This document shows, one piece after another, positions 1 to 12,710 of a DNA stretch of 64,000 nt (position 1 is the stretch's first letter; each line of letters begins with the position of its first letter). The translations under genes and the position numbers were made by a program. Source of the DNA: Apostichopus japonicus (Eukaryota; Echinodermata; Holothuroidea; Aspidochirotida; Stichopodidae); contig NC_092579.1 of the NCBI RefSeq assembly GCF_037975245.1, forward strand, positions 7,627,001-7,691,000. Reading direction: 5' to 3'. A model generated the notes under the pieces. That model saw nothing but the letters and a program-made list of their open reading frames with translations, had not been told where the DNA came from and made no database searches.

Positions 1-1015
1 ATTGTTGTTCATACTGTGTATGTACTAATTAAATTGTTAAAGATGTTTGTGATATTTCAAAAAGCATGTTTTCGAACTGGAAACTACTGAGAGAAAATGT
101 ACCATTATCCGGCTTATCATTTGCCTTAGTAATTGGTCACTGAAATTCTCCTCCACCCCCCCACCCAGCTCAGGCATCTATAAGTTAAATACACTTTGAA
201 TCTACGTGACACATCACTGATTATAGCACAAAGAATTGTACTTATGTCTCAGCATTTATTCAAGAAGTTGCACTCCCAGTGGAAGGATCATGTAACCAAA
301 AAACAATTTTGATCCCACAGATTTCTGCAGCCAAGAAGTCTTTCTTCTCGCTGCTAGCTTTAATTTCAGCAGAAGTGTCAACTGTCGCCGGGCTGTTATG
401 CTTGATCAAGCATCAAAACTCAACGGAGCCACTGCTACTGGGCCAAGTAAACAGGGGAATACCCATTTTATGTCCTCTTGTAACTTTCAATCACATTTCA
501 TTTATCAAACAGATTTCTTTGGAATCCATTTACAAGCTTTAAAACTGGATTTGCTCTTTTTTTCCCTTCATTTTTTTCGTAATGTTGCGATCTAGATACG
601 AGAGAAGAAGTTTTGAGTAACTTTGTGAAAATGATTTTGCATTTCCAATCCTTTTTTTTTTGGGGGGGGGGGGAAGTCCGTTGAGGGAATATATGCTCTA
701 TGTCATTATCTCCAAGAATAGAAAATTAATTTACCGTTTGTGAGAAGTAGTATACATTATATATATAAATATATATTTATATAGATACATAGATCCTGCT
801 GAACATTATTTCATAACTGGAGGGTAGACATCATCCAAATTCCAAGTCCTTACAAATGGTAACAAAAATATTTGTCATGCTTGTAGGACTTTGTAAGACC
901 CCAGAGGAGAACAGAATACTGTACATGAATCAGGGTAAAAGTGAATCCCCCAGCACAGTTAGTTTGCTTTACCTATTTTTGAAAGCCTGCATCCAGGGCA
1001 AACCATACAACTTAC
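1..1015 (-). other. XYLT: XYLT intron 3, partial
   Basis: This is intron sequence downstream of the exon 3 donor at 1015. It continues past the window edge. It holds an oligo-T/oligo-G tract near 650-673 and a short TA-rich run near 757-785. I see no exon or mobile element in it. Confidence 0.75.
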
Positions 1016-1185
1016 CTCATCAACATGAATGTAGAAGAAATGGTTTGAGTGGTACAGAAGTTTGATGAGGCGACGGACTTGTCTCAAGGCTCTTCCGTTG
1101 ACGACTAAAATGTACGCAATGCGGACAGTACTGGCGGGTGAGAGGTTAACTTCATCAAGGTTGTCAACCTCTTTCAAAGGTTTTC
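1016..1185 (-). CDS. XYLT: XYLT exon 3: start of GT14 catalytic domain
   Basis: The exon is 170 nt. It completes the Gly codon begun in exon 2 and adds 56 codons. The acceptor reads ATCTTACAG, with CAG at 1188-1186. The donor is GAG|GTAAGT with its first G at 1015. Residues starting at VRIAYILVV, then GRALRQ, a basic Leu-rich helix, [12 protein letters not shown], match the first strand and helix of the GT14/Branch fold in human XYLTs, which read VRIA, LVVHGRA, RQL and FYIHVDKRS. One difference is visible: Asn replaces the His in the usual VVHGR. The exon ends right after the IHVD motif, and the Lys-Arg-Ser that usually follows would be in the next exon. Coding continues outside the window. 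Confidence 0.95.
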
Positions 1186-1525
1186 CTGTAAGATAAAAAG
1201 AAAATTTAAAAAAAAGGTTCTCATAAGTAAGAAAAAGATGAAAGGGTTATTACACCAGAACGATGAATTAGCATACTATGTGAATGCAAGAAGACATTCA
1301 ACAATCTGCAACAAAATCAGATTCACCATATTAATGAGGATCCATCCATGTAACAAACTTACTATTCTGGGAACATTGGATTGGATCTAAATGTGCAGAA
1401 AGTATGGAGTGACATGTAAGCCAATGTGGAAATGAGAACTCAAAACTGCAAACAATAATCTCTCAGCATGTTAGGATTCAAAGGCAATCAAGGGGTCTTG
1501 CTTAAAGAGGGGACCATCCCTACCC

Positions 1526-1626
1526 TCCCACCACCTCATCCCACCCATTCCCACCACCCCCACCCATTCCCACCACCCCACCTATTCCCACCACCCCCAC
1601 CCAATCCCACCACCCACACCCATTGC
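1526..1626. repeat. C-rich short tandem repeat
   Basis: Repeats of CCCACCCATTCCCACCAC and variants. The Gly/Trp-rich frame on the other strand is an artefact of this repeat. Confidence 0.9.
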
Positions 1627-3809
1627 CCTTAGATCCTTGCAAAACATATGCAAAGAGCTTGTTTTGACACTTGTTCGTGTTCAGCCAATTAATCCCATTT
1701 AGTTTTTGTGCCACACAGCAAGAAGATAAAGCTATTCAGTGAAAAATAAGTAGAAGGAATATTAATATTATATTATAATATGACAAATGGCCCTGTAGGG
1801 TCCTGAGAAACCTTAAGTTCACCCCTGTAAGCAATAGCATTACATTATCAAAGCATTATTGATATGCCATTACAGTTCATACAATACAAAGCATACAAAA
1901 ATAAATGAAAAGTGACTTTTGTCTGCTTCTCATGGTATGTGTGGATCGATTATAGAATAGAACAACCAAAACTGTTGAATTAAGGAATGTTGCTCACAAA
2001 AGCCATCCAGAAATAACCAATTACTAAAGACTGCAGTCTCACACAGACTTTAATTACAGTATATACATATCAACCTTGATGTTGCGGTTTGGACGACCGC
2101 TAAACAAAACCCTTCAAGTTGTCCAAATTTTAGGACAACCTTCAAACTTCCGTCCACATCATGATCCCTCAGTATGTGTCTTGTATTTCTCTAATAAAAA
2201 AGGTTCGAGGGGGAAAAAAATATATAATATAAGACTATATTGCTCTGATACCCTTTGTACCCCGAGGAAAGTCTGAACCAAGTCACCATTGGCAAATTTG
2301 ATCATTTTGAATATATGAGATTCTAAAAAAGGTTTGGAATCATTCGGGCGGTTACCCAAGGAATTCTTTTATCTTCCGTCTCTTCTTCATCCGAGTTCTC
2401 CATCATGCTCCCATTCCCATCTTCTTCCACCTCTCCTCCTTCATACTCTACGAGAAACAGCAGCTGGCCCAAATGTCCCACATTTCCAAATAATTTTGAA
2501 CGAATAAAATCTACTACACCAGGAGAAAATCTTCCGACCGAGTGACTTGACTTTCCTAGACAGCAGGTGCCATACAATTTGTTTCATTCCGCTTTTGCGG
2601 TGTCACCCTTGCATGGTAATTGCGGACACGTTTTTGAATTTATTTTCCACGTTACCGATGCGGAGGCGATATAGATAGGCCATCTCAGAGAAAGAAAATA
2701 AGCAAAGAACAAATGGAACAAAAAACCCAAAGAATAACCTAATTGATTTTCCTCTGAAAGGACGGATGACTAGATGCACTCCACGGCCACAAAAAAAAAA
2801 AAAATCAATTTACTAATACTGTTCATCAATCATATCACAGAAGCCAATAAATTGTATTTAAGCATAAACAAAAAATTGTATACACAGAGGATAGATGAGT
2901 CTTTCATATTTTTGAGAGATCATCTTAAAAGGAAAAAAACGAAAGGAGAAAAAATTGAGAATACCAAGTAGACCTTGATATTAAACTGAAGTAGAGCACA
3001 AACTTGATGATTATATATATACGTCATTGTTGCATGGTAGTTGTCGTCCTGCAACAGCAATTTCAGATAATTATAGCTACGAACATGAAACATCATAAAA
3101 ATGATGCAAAAGTCACTGTCTGTTATTTCATAGAATTTAAGAGGAAATAAGTGTTTTAGCTAGAACATGGGATTCAAATCATCAGTGACATCAGCAGGCC
3201 CATAATTTCACAATTTTGGCCACTTGATTCAAAATTCCAGTGCTTCAAAATCTAAATGACATACTTGTCTAAAATCAAAGTTTTCTACTGGCATCTTCCT
3301 GAATTGCAACACACATCGGTTACGGTACAGGCTTAAGATAGCAGGCCAAATGATATCAGCTGATAATTAGCAGTATTACATTAAATACAGGTTTTTAGTT
3401 AGTAGCTGGTACAGAAATCATGCTGCCTCTTTGACTGACGATTGTCAACAGACTTCATGTGTTTACGTTTTTAATTTCTACCGGCAGAAAATTGTCACTG
3501 CCTTTATTTTTCTTTGGCTACTGGCAAACCATCGAAATACACCGACATTTTAGCCAGTTAATAGCCCAAATTTCGATGCCGGCCTCAGATTACAAGCCCT
3601 GTGCTCTGTACTTACTGAGCTTTCTCATCCTTAGATTAAGAGGTGATTATACCTACTTTACTTTAGTCAACTCAGAACCTACTGGGTTTGGTATTTACCA
3701 AAGATCGTATATTTGCCTGTCTCCATTCTTCTTATATGCAATCAAACCAACCTACTGTACAGTAGCTTACTAAAGTTGATTACACACACAAAAATGGTAC
3801 CAGTAAAAA

Positions 3810-4144
3810 CCATAGCAAGGCAATGGACGTTAAAAATACTGAACAATTTTTGTGTTCAAAACGTGCAAAAAATTAACAGGATTGATACTTTATCATAACT
3901 TGATACAGGTAGGTGATGTGATCTTGAATTCAGGTCCTTACTGACTTCACAAACTTCACCAAAACTTTACCACCAACTATAGTAAGGCAAGGGAGGTTGA
4001 AAATACTGAAATAATTTCGTATTTAAACATGCAGAAAATGAACAGGATTGATGCTTTATCAGAGCTTGATATGTACAGGTAGGTGATGTGATCTTGAATT
4101 CAGGTCCTTTCTGACTTCACAAACTTCACCAAAACTTTACCACT
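3810..4144. repeat. Tandem duplication, 170-bp period
   Basis: AGGTGATGTGATCTTGAATT at 3911 recurs at 4081. The flanking AACAGGATTGAT and CACAAACTTCACCAAAACTT blocks are repeated too. Confidence 0.9.
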
Positions 4145-4194
4145 CAACAAGATTCCAGGGACTGAAAAGTACCCTGGAATCATAGTTGTAAGCC

Positions 4195-4350
4195 TTGAGA
4201 ATGGTAGTTTCTGAAGGAAGAGGAAGTGTGCATACACCCTGAAGTAGGTCAGCGGGGAAGCAGTACTAAAATGTTACCAACTTTTGTCATTAGCAAGGTT
4301 GATTTGAGTGCAAATGTAGTATAATGGAGACAGGTAAAGGGAGCAATGAA
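4195..4350. repeat. GAGACAGGTAAG family copy
   Basis: This is one member of a dispersed family. It contains ATGGTAGTTTCTGAAGGAAG near the left, a GCAGTACTAAAATG block, then GAGTGCAAATG and GGAGACAGGTAAAGGGAGCA followed by ATGAAGTAAA. The order of blocks matches the copies at 19060 and 32310. Confidence 0.65.
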
Positions 4351-4429
4351 GTAAAATATGTATAGATTAATATTAAGGTACTGGTCATTCTTTGTAGCCT
4401 GGCAACTCCCGGAAAGCCTGGCAACTCTC

Positions 4430-4496
4430 AAGCGCCTTGAGCAGTGACTATTGTCTACTGATTTGGCGCTATATAAGTTTCATTTATTATTATTAA
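4430..4496 (+). mobile_element. Short 3' fragment of the same LINE family
   Basis: GCGCCTTGAGCAGTGACTAT, then TGTCTACTGATTTGGCGCTA and TATAAG, ending in an ATT-repeat tail. This is a near copy of the 3' UTR of the element at about 10063-10520, in the opposite orientation. It is severely 5'-truncated, as is typical of LINE insertions. Confidence 0.82.
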
Positions 4497-4978
4497 AGGA
4501 TCGAATCTCGGATTCCATGTCAATTGACATCAGTGCAATGGCTTCAACCCCATGGATGTTAGACAATTATTCTCTTTATTCGATCTGGAATGATCTCAGT
4601 TCTGGATCTAAATCTCACTAGAAGTTTAGCATTTATTAAAATAGCTAGACATATTACCATTTATAGAGCCCTAGAATGCAAGCTTTTAGGCTTCTCTCCT
4701 TCCGACAAAAAAAAATATTTGAAAACTGTCAACGCCTGTGAATTATTATTCCTAATCTACGGTTGCGACTGAACGCTTGATAAATCTCATTTCATGATAA
4801 ACATCCTATGAATGATTTCCTTTCATTAACAGTATGGAAATCCTCATGATCTATCTTGGTGGGAAAGTCGCCAGATCTCTGTAAAAGTTTCACAAAACTT
4901 AAAGAAGCAGACCAGACAAAATAGATGAAAGTAAGAAGATCAACCTGATGGATTCCTCATAAATGTGTTCTTATAAAC

Positions 4979-5344
4979 CAGGGTGGGCAACCTACGGCCC
5001 GCGGGCCACATGCGGCCCGCCAGTGATTTTTGCGCCACGTGAGATGTCTCAAGAAAAAGAAAAAAAATCAATCTATTTTACATCATCACATAAAACAAGC
5101 TAGCTGCTTAGAATTTATCGGCACTAATGATGCTGTCAGCTAGGCCTATTATCCCCATTAATTATCAACTGTACTGTATTGACATTATGTTTTTGTGAAT
5201 ACAGATTCAGTACGCACACCAATTGCTTGAAAGTCCTCGGAATCAAAGGTTTGAAATCAACAGCAGGTCGTTGGCTAGGTGCGGCCCAGTCAATTTTCAC
5301 TCCTTATATCTGGCCCATTCATTCAAAAAGGTTGCCCACACCTG
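4979..5344. mobile_element. hAT-type miniature element, 366 bp
   Basis: The left end reads CAGGGTGGGCAACCT. The right end, read on the other strand, is CAGGTGTGGGCAACCT, so the terminal inverted repeats match apart from a two-base gap. The element is flanked by a perfect 8-bp duplication, TTATAAAC, at 4971-4978 and 5345-5352. An 8-bp target duplication with CA..TG ends is the hAT hallmark. The ends also contain the CGGCCCGC words often seen in this type. There is no transposase frame, so it is non-autonomous. Confidence 0.92.
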
Positions 5345-5747
5345 TTATAAACCCATCTTCCTATACTTTACACGTACAGTATCTCAATTACATTAGATTT
5401 CTAACACCGCCCAGTAATCAACGATAACATGTAACTTAAATAATACAACTGGATAAATTTCTGTGAAAGTTAGAGGTACTGACATTTCAGAATTCCTTCT
5501 TCATTGGTTCAATTATAAAATTCATTGTCCCATGGTCCAAAAATAATATTCATGTTCATTGGTCCAATTTAGTTGTCTGTCTGTATAGCATCTTTTAAGT
5601 GTTTCTTTTCTTGTTTTTGTTTGTATGTCTTTCAAGAAGGTCCTGCTAGGATTGAAATGTCTGGCCCTCTCACTTGTACAAAGTACAAAATAAAATAAAA
5701 CTGTTAGCAAACTGCTTTACCACTAGAGAGCCTGTGTAGGAGAATGG

Positions 5748-5843
5748 GTAAAAGTAAGTTGGCCTGACGTTCGATCCTAGCAGGATCTTAGCCTTTTAAG
5801 AAGATCCTGCTAGGATCGAAACGTCAGGCCAACTTACTTTTAC
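5748..5843. repeat. Palindrome built from a GATCCTGCTAGGATC-GAAAC repeat
   Basis: Arms at 5748-5789 and 5801-5843 are complementary except for one extra A, with an 11-bp spacer. The right arm contains AAGAA, the hairpin GATCCTGCTAGGATC, then GAAACGTC. A single diverged copy lies just upstream at about 5629-5675 and another at about 59098-59145. The layout resembles a degenerate hammerhead-type repeat, but the 5' CUGANGA box is not intact. Confidence 0.8.
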
Positions 5844-8800
5844 ACATTGTACAAAGTACATACATAGTACGTAGGACTACATTTATAAGCAGTTGGTTAA
5901 CAGTTTTATATCTCTTGGATAAATTTGACATTGACTAATGTATTGAAAATGCTGTTTGAAAACTAGTCAAATATATTTATCAATAAGTTGCACTCAAAGT
6001 TGAATATTTGAGCAAATTCAAACAGCTGCTAAAAATTAAGACTGTAACTTTACAGCAAATTCCTAACTAATTAAATTCAGAGCTGTCACTTTAAATCTCA
6101 AACTGGAAATTTATGTGACAGGGACTGTCACATGTTATTACTTCATGTTCCCTTCTCATGTTACTTACTTTCTATATGTTTGCCGACAAACAATGTCTAA
6201 TTGATTACTGCGATATTTATACACGCACACACATACAAATATATTCAAACTGTCAAAGGGTTTACGACAAAACTACTTCGGCTGTGAAATTATGCGATTC
6301 CGAAACAAGATCCTCGTTGTCTTAATCAAGTCGCGCATTTCAGAAATTGACAATATAGCTAATTGATTGGTCTATCATGGGAATGTTTCAAAGGAAGTCA
6401 ACGTTATTGATTCTGAAGAAATAATTGAAAGTGACAGACATATTGGCATCCATACAAACCATCGAAGCATTAGCCTTTTATTTTTGTAGTAATGAAAGTT
6501 GCTCGCTGCTCTTTTTTCTATCTTTGGAGTTCCATAAATATTAAGTTATGCCTATAAAAAACCTCTCCATGTTGATTTCTTGTTTTACTGCCAATTATTT
6601 CATGTGGAACAAAACAAAACAATTGATTTTTCTTTTCCTTCTTGAACTGTGGACGCTACCTTGCCAGCATTTATATTGATGTCTTAGCCAAGTTCCATTT
6701 GTCCGCAGTCTTTGTATATGATAAGACTTCTAGCCGACATTGTTCTTTCATTATTGCATTAAGCTGTAATTCCAGCTGCAAAGGCTGTGCGCTTCAGTGG
6801 TACAGTAGTTCATGCGGTCGTGAGAATTCAGTTCACAGACTGAAGACTAAATTTGTATAGTTAATAAAAGGAGTTACAGATTGTTCCTAGGTACAAATTT
6901 ATTTAATAGCAAAATCTTTCAATGATAATTTAATATTCAGGGGGAACAAATGTTACCATATTTGGAATAGACAAATCTGCTATTATAATGAACAACTTTC
7001 GCATAAAGCTCAAGAATCAGACTTTGGTTAAAATAACAGTTTTAACAATTTATGAAGAAAGCTTAATCGTTGCGGTAAAATACTGACTATGTATTTGTTT
7101 TGCTTCTCCTCTCGGCGTTTGAGTTTTATCGCGATGATCCATTGTTGTGAGACGGGTAACGTGATAGGGTAAGAATATAAAGATTTCGCAATACACAGTT
7201 CGTCAAGTTAAAGGCAGACAAATTACTTTTACAGCCTTCCACAACACACTGGTGCGCTGGTGTGCTTCTACATTCATAAGCATTTCATATACGAGCTGAT
7301 CCGAAATTCCAGAATATATCTTCAACTTCCGAGAAAAGTACACATTATACATAATGAACGGAGCGGAATCATGCATTCTCATGCATACCAATGATAATGA
7401 AAACGGGGAAAATCATGATAAATAGGAATTTATGTATATTAACTAGCCAGAAAAATCTATTATTCATATTACCGGTAACCTTAGAGGCTGGCATTTACTT
7501 CACACCTCTTAAGGCTCTTACTACAATCTTAGGACGAAGTGCAGACCGATCTCTATTCCATATCGCTCCATGCATGCATCGAAAATTAAACGTGCTCTAA
7601 GAACTTTCGAGTATATTTTAATATGCTCAAGATTGCAAATATTAAGTCTGAGGCAATTTTAGTGGATTCGGTATTTCTAATTGGCTTCAGAGAATTAAAA
7701 AGTCTAATTCTGTGCCAAAGTGACTCCCAGGAGGAATGAGAGGAGCTGCATCTGCAATTGGTGTTTCGGAATTAATATCGGTAAAAATTCCTATATCTGT
7801 TTTTGATCTTAAACAGGTGGCAAGAGAGATCTTTTAAAGGCATGGAGAAGCTATTTTAAAGCAGCATGTTAAAATTATTAAAATTGCATATTAACGTTTA
7901 TTTTTGCTTTCCATCACATTCACTGAAGGAACTGTATTGATGCATGTACAGTATTTCAACTTCAAAGGGGGAAGTTGAAAATGACAGCTAACTTCAGCAC
8001 ATTGACCAAATGGTCATACCTCACACCTAATGTGAGAACCAACTGAATGGAAATTTCACCAGAATGCTTATCTTTATAGCTCCCTCTTTCACACGTGAAC
8101 CATATATGGACAAGTGCAACAATCATTTTTGTAATATAGCTGTGATGAATAAAAACCGATCAGACCCCCCTCCACCAACCCCCCCCTTTCTTGCTCAGTG
8201 TTCAGCATTACCACAAGGTCAATTGATTTTTCCATCTCTGCATTTTTAAAATAGATCCTGTACTTGATCATATGATGCACATTTAGACTGTAGATTAGGT
8301 CTATTATTAGGTGGTAACACAAAGGGTGGTCTAAAAACATATGCCCCGACTGACAATGGCGGTGGGGACCATGGTTGCCACCCATCTCCCATTGCGCACG
8401 CCACTGAGGGCAGTGTTTAAATTACAAATTTAACTCTTTGAGTTGCGTATCTTGGGGTTTACAAGACAAATTGGTCTCTCAATCATGAATAAGTGGTGTA
8501 TATTATACGCTGTATCTTTAACCACAATATCTTAGAAAGCTGGAAGCTGAATCCAAGTATGTGCAAACATGTCCCAGGATGATCAGAATTTTGCCAATCA
8601 AGTTTACAATAAACTCAATACAAAATGCAGTTTTAATAACTATACCCACATATACAAGCACCTTATTCGATCCTTCTTAGTCGCCCACTGTTTTATCCAT
8701 GCAACAAAGGACTTCTTGAAAACTCCCAACCAACGGTGACTTGTACGCCCCCACCCCCCCTCGCCCCCCAAAAAACACACATTTTACACCACCTAATTGT

Positions 8801-10062
8801 CAACATTTCATTTTCCTGCATATATACAGAAACTTCTCTGTTAGCTTTTATTCGAGCTCTTCGAACATATGGACAACCCCCCACCCTGTACTGTAGGTCC
8901 ATTCCTAAAGATAGCTATTTATGAACGCACTCCCTACGTTAAAACACCAACGATCACTATACCGTGTTCGATAATTGCCAGATGTCTAGAAAACAGCTGC
9001 GATGTTTTTACAACATTGTAAAGCATAACCATTGGATATCTTAGACATTAGTTGTGGCTTTGTTGCGTAGTATTGACACCAATAAGCCCACACGGTCACA
9101 CCACTTTACCTCTCCTCTCAAGCATTCCATAGGATACTCTCTGGGGTGGACTTTGCATGCGCAATTTTTACTGTCATACGGTATCTACTGTTAATATTCC
9201 AAAATATTCATGTATATGGCGGGGGAAGGGGTGTGAGAGATTTATGCAGTAATTTTGTGCAATGCTACTATAGATCAAAGGGGATGCTTTATAGACTTAA
9301 GCATCCTTATGTGCCTGCATAGTGAGGAGAACTATATCTGTAATGGAATAAAATTTTAATTTGCAGGTGAATCTTTACGAGAGGATCACTAAAACATTCC
9401 ATTTCTATCGGAAGGAAAAGTGGGTTGGTGCAAAGCTATATACTGTGGCACAATTGAAAGGTTTGATGTTTACATATATGTCACAGCAACTGAGTGACAT
9501 CCAGTAAGAACTTCATAATTTCAGAAGGGACTGTGACTTTGTAATTTTACCGAGGAATCCTAGTCATCCCATTGCTATAAACTCATCTAGTGCCATGCTG
9601 ACTGAAAGTGACATAAAGTCTAATATTTAACAACTCATAAATTTGAATTTGTTTGCCTTTTGCAACATTTTGATCTAGATCTATATGTAATCCCCTTAAT
9701 TTGTTTACGTGAAACAGGATGACAAATAATCAAACCAGGCTTCATTCACACACTTTTCCATTTAGTTTCATGCTAATACTAGATAAGCTGAGACCGACAA
9801 GTACCGAGGCAAACGTCTGCTTAGGCACCACTGTCAGAAATAACTGCTGCAGCGGCTGCAAAATCCCCTGTGCAGCATATTGTATGTATCTATATCAAAC
9901 TGCACTTCACTTCAACTATCCTCTTCGTGCCTTGTGGCACATAAGGCCATCACGCTCTGTTTCCACTTGTCCCTGGCTCGTGCACTTTCCCTTGCCTCAT
10001 TCCAAGTCTTCCACCCACCTTGCTTTCTTTCTCTTTCTACTGTCCTCAAACTGCAGTGCCTA

Positions 10063-10520
10063 TATATTAATAATCATAATAATAAATGAGACTTGTATAG
10101 CGCCAAATCAGTAGACAAAAGTCACTGCTCAAGGAAGGCGCTTTACAAAGAAAGCAGATTAATTTACAAACGAACAAGTGAAAAGATGGGTCTTAACTCT
10201 TAAGTCAACTTTTGAATGTAGAAAGTTTAGAGCATGTTCGAATGTGATTTGGTAACTTGTTCCAGAGATAAGAGCCAGAGTATTCAAAGCTTCTGTAACC
10301 ATAGGTCTTCAAGCGTGGTTTAGGAACAGTTAAATACAGTTTGTTGGAGGAACAAAGTGTGCGAGTTGGAAAATATGGCAAGAGAAGTTGCGACAGGTAC
10401 ACAGGCTGTTCCAGATGATGAGCACAAAAGGTGAGAAGAACCAGTATCTCGCAAGTCTTATTATCATTATATTGTGTGAAACTGAACAAGACCGTCCTCT
10501 GCAGCCTGGCTGTAGGATGC
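10063..10520 (-). mobile_element. Truncated non-LTR retrotransposon (LINE), 3' end
   Basis: Read on the minus strand, the frame ending at 10205 contains PTRTLCSSNKLYLTVPK, then YGYRSF, YLWNKLPNHIR and a terminal FKS. This is the characteristic tail of CR1/L2-like reverse transcriptase proteins. A TGA follows FKS, and the expected KTHLF is still present one frame over, so the copy is frameshifted and dead. About 100 bp of 3' UTR follow, including GAGCAGTGACTTTTGTCTAC, and the element ends in ATT/ATG repeats at about 10063-10090. The 5' part is missing. Confidence 0.85.
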
Positions 10521-10744
10521 TGCAGCCCCCTCAGCATCCTACCTTTGACACAGTGTCCTAGAGATATGGACTTTCTAAATGATCCACTTTTTTTTTATAT
10601 GAAAGTACAGTTAGCTCTTATTGTTGGTAACTTAATTGGAAGAATGAGAAGGGTAGCTATATACAGTAGTTAGGAAGATATATCAGTACTATAAACTTTA
10701 ATTTATCAGTCAGTTGGTAGGATTTAGAGATCATTATGGACTGT

Positions 10745-11090
10745 AAGAGACAGATTACTAATGAATATAAGTACGTATTGTTACCATACAGCAGCTCCAT
10801 TGATAATATGAGGAGGGGTGAGCTATAGAATGTAAGACTAAGATAGGCTTGTTACTACCTGGGTAGGTCAGTGCTATTAAGAGGACCATACAACTCAGCT
10901 GGTAGAATGTGGAGGAGACAGATTAGTGAGATTACTAATGAAGATAAGTACTAATTGTTACCATACAGCAGCTTCATTGATAATATGAGGAGGGGGAGAG
11001 CTATAGAATGTAAGACTAAGAGGCTTGTTTCTACCTGGGAAGGTCAGTGCACTATTAAGGTTACCATACAACTCACTTGGTAGCATGAGG
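10745..11090. repeat. Tandem duplication, 177-bp period
   Basis: Two diverged copies include ACCATACAGCAGC, CATTGATAATATGAGGAGGG and AGCTATAGAATGTAAGACTA. The second begins near 10928. Confidence 0.88.
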
Positions 11091-12579
11091 AGGAGTGCAT
11101 TTAACAGACTACAAGAGACACCGTTACTAGGGAAGATATATGTGAAATGCAATATAAATGAAAAAAAAAAAAAAACTATTCCTATTGAATTGTCGGTTTG
11201 TCTAGATGTCGACCGTTCTGATAACAATGTTTGTTTCTTCTCTCTTTAATTCTCTCTTCTTAGATAAGTATACCTTTGCTGTTACTTTACAGACTATGCT
11301 ACACCATAAATGAATAAACTTGACAAAAATGACACTTTTTAATGCGAATTTCCTCCAAAAAGTTCACTTATAGTGTTCCCTTGAGTATAATCAAATCACC
11401 TATCTCAGAAAAAAACGAAAGACAAAATCCCACCCTGGCAGAAGGTACTCTCGCTGACAGAAGGTAGTTAATCGCATGATTTCTCAGCTATAAGCCAATT
11501 ACGGCGGGGATGCTGGCCATGACATTTTCCACAACACCTGCAGCAAACCAGACACAAGACAGCTACAGATTCAACACCTTCACGAATAAAAATTTTTGAC
11601 AAACGCAACTCCTGTTAATGTGTGCTATAATATTTCTGAAAAGTGGTAAAAACTAATAACTCTTGCAGAATGGCTCGCTGTCACTAAAATTGATGGATCT
11701 TGGCATGTCTTTATCACACATTGGAGGAACTTTTCAATTTGTGTGACCAGTTCTTTTAAAAGTACGATTCAGTGTTTTGAAGTCTCAAACACTGTGTTTT
11801 ATCCTATCAGGGCAGTTTTTGCCATTCATTCACTACTCTGTCAGTAAATACTACTACGTCCAGTTTCTCATGCACATATACTGTATCCATTAATTAGCGA
11901 GTAATTGCCTGTAGAATCATGATTAATAGGTTTTTTCCGGCATTTATGCTACATTTGTGTCTGACCGTCTTTCTGACCTCGGTTGTGAATATTCATTGAT
12001 ACTAAACAGTGGAACTAATGACTTTGCAAGGTTTGAAAACTTTATGCCGTTATCTTGCGTTTTTCATAATTTCAATGGAAGTCAGTGACATTAACGACTT
12101 GATCAGGCATTGACGGAAATGTGTGATTGATTCACGGCAATTTGGTAATGGCTTGCCGCTCCAAAATAAACACTGATGTCCAACTTTAATAAACTAACTT
12201 AACTGTGAGTTGTATAGAGAATGAGACCTTAATCTGTATACAGTAGGCACATGGGATTTATGAAACAAATGTGACATAAGAGGATAAAGAGCTGCCAAAT
12301 CCTAGATTCATCAACTAAGGAAATGAAAAAATAACCAAAAGTACAAAGTCATACATCATTTGAAGATACAAACATTAATGTGAAGGATTTCAAACAAGAT
12401 TCATGCAAGTGACATGCCTTGGAATTTAAAAAAAAAAATTCATATAAACATATAACAAATTTTCCAGGTATGGATTACATGCTCAGTTGTGGCCTGGGTG
12501 CTTATTGCATAGTTTTTGGTGCTTGTTTAATTTTTTTTAGTTTTCATACTGTATGTGAAGCTAGTTTACACTAGTTACG

Positions 12580-12710
12580 CTAGTGAGGTTACAAATTAAC
12601 TGTCATTAAGCAAGGTTACCAATTACCTGTCATTAAGTGAGGTTACAAATTAACTGTCATTAATGAGGTTACAAATTAACTGTCATTAAGTCAGGATACA
12701 AATTAACTGT
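12580..12710. repeat. Tandem repeat, 27-28 bp units, about 5 copies
   Basis: The unit is about GTTACAAATTAACTGTCATT plus AAGTGAG, with minor variation between copies. Confidence 0.9.

Noticed and set aside
2323-2577. Acidic minus-strand frame (EEETEDKRIPW), gene-like at first sight
   Set aside because: The frame has an upstream in-frame stop, begins at TTG, and has no recognisable family or splice sites. It could be a decayed fragment but I cannot support that.
4496-4555. GAGATTCGATCC (minus strand) as a tRNA B box
   Set aside because: No matching A box or acceptor stem, so not called as a tRNA or SINE head.
8388-8406. GCGCACGCCACTG, like the right end of a hAT miniature element
   Set aside because: No matching left end or target duplication could be found.
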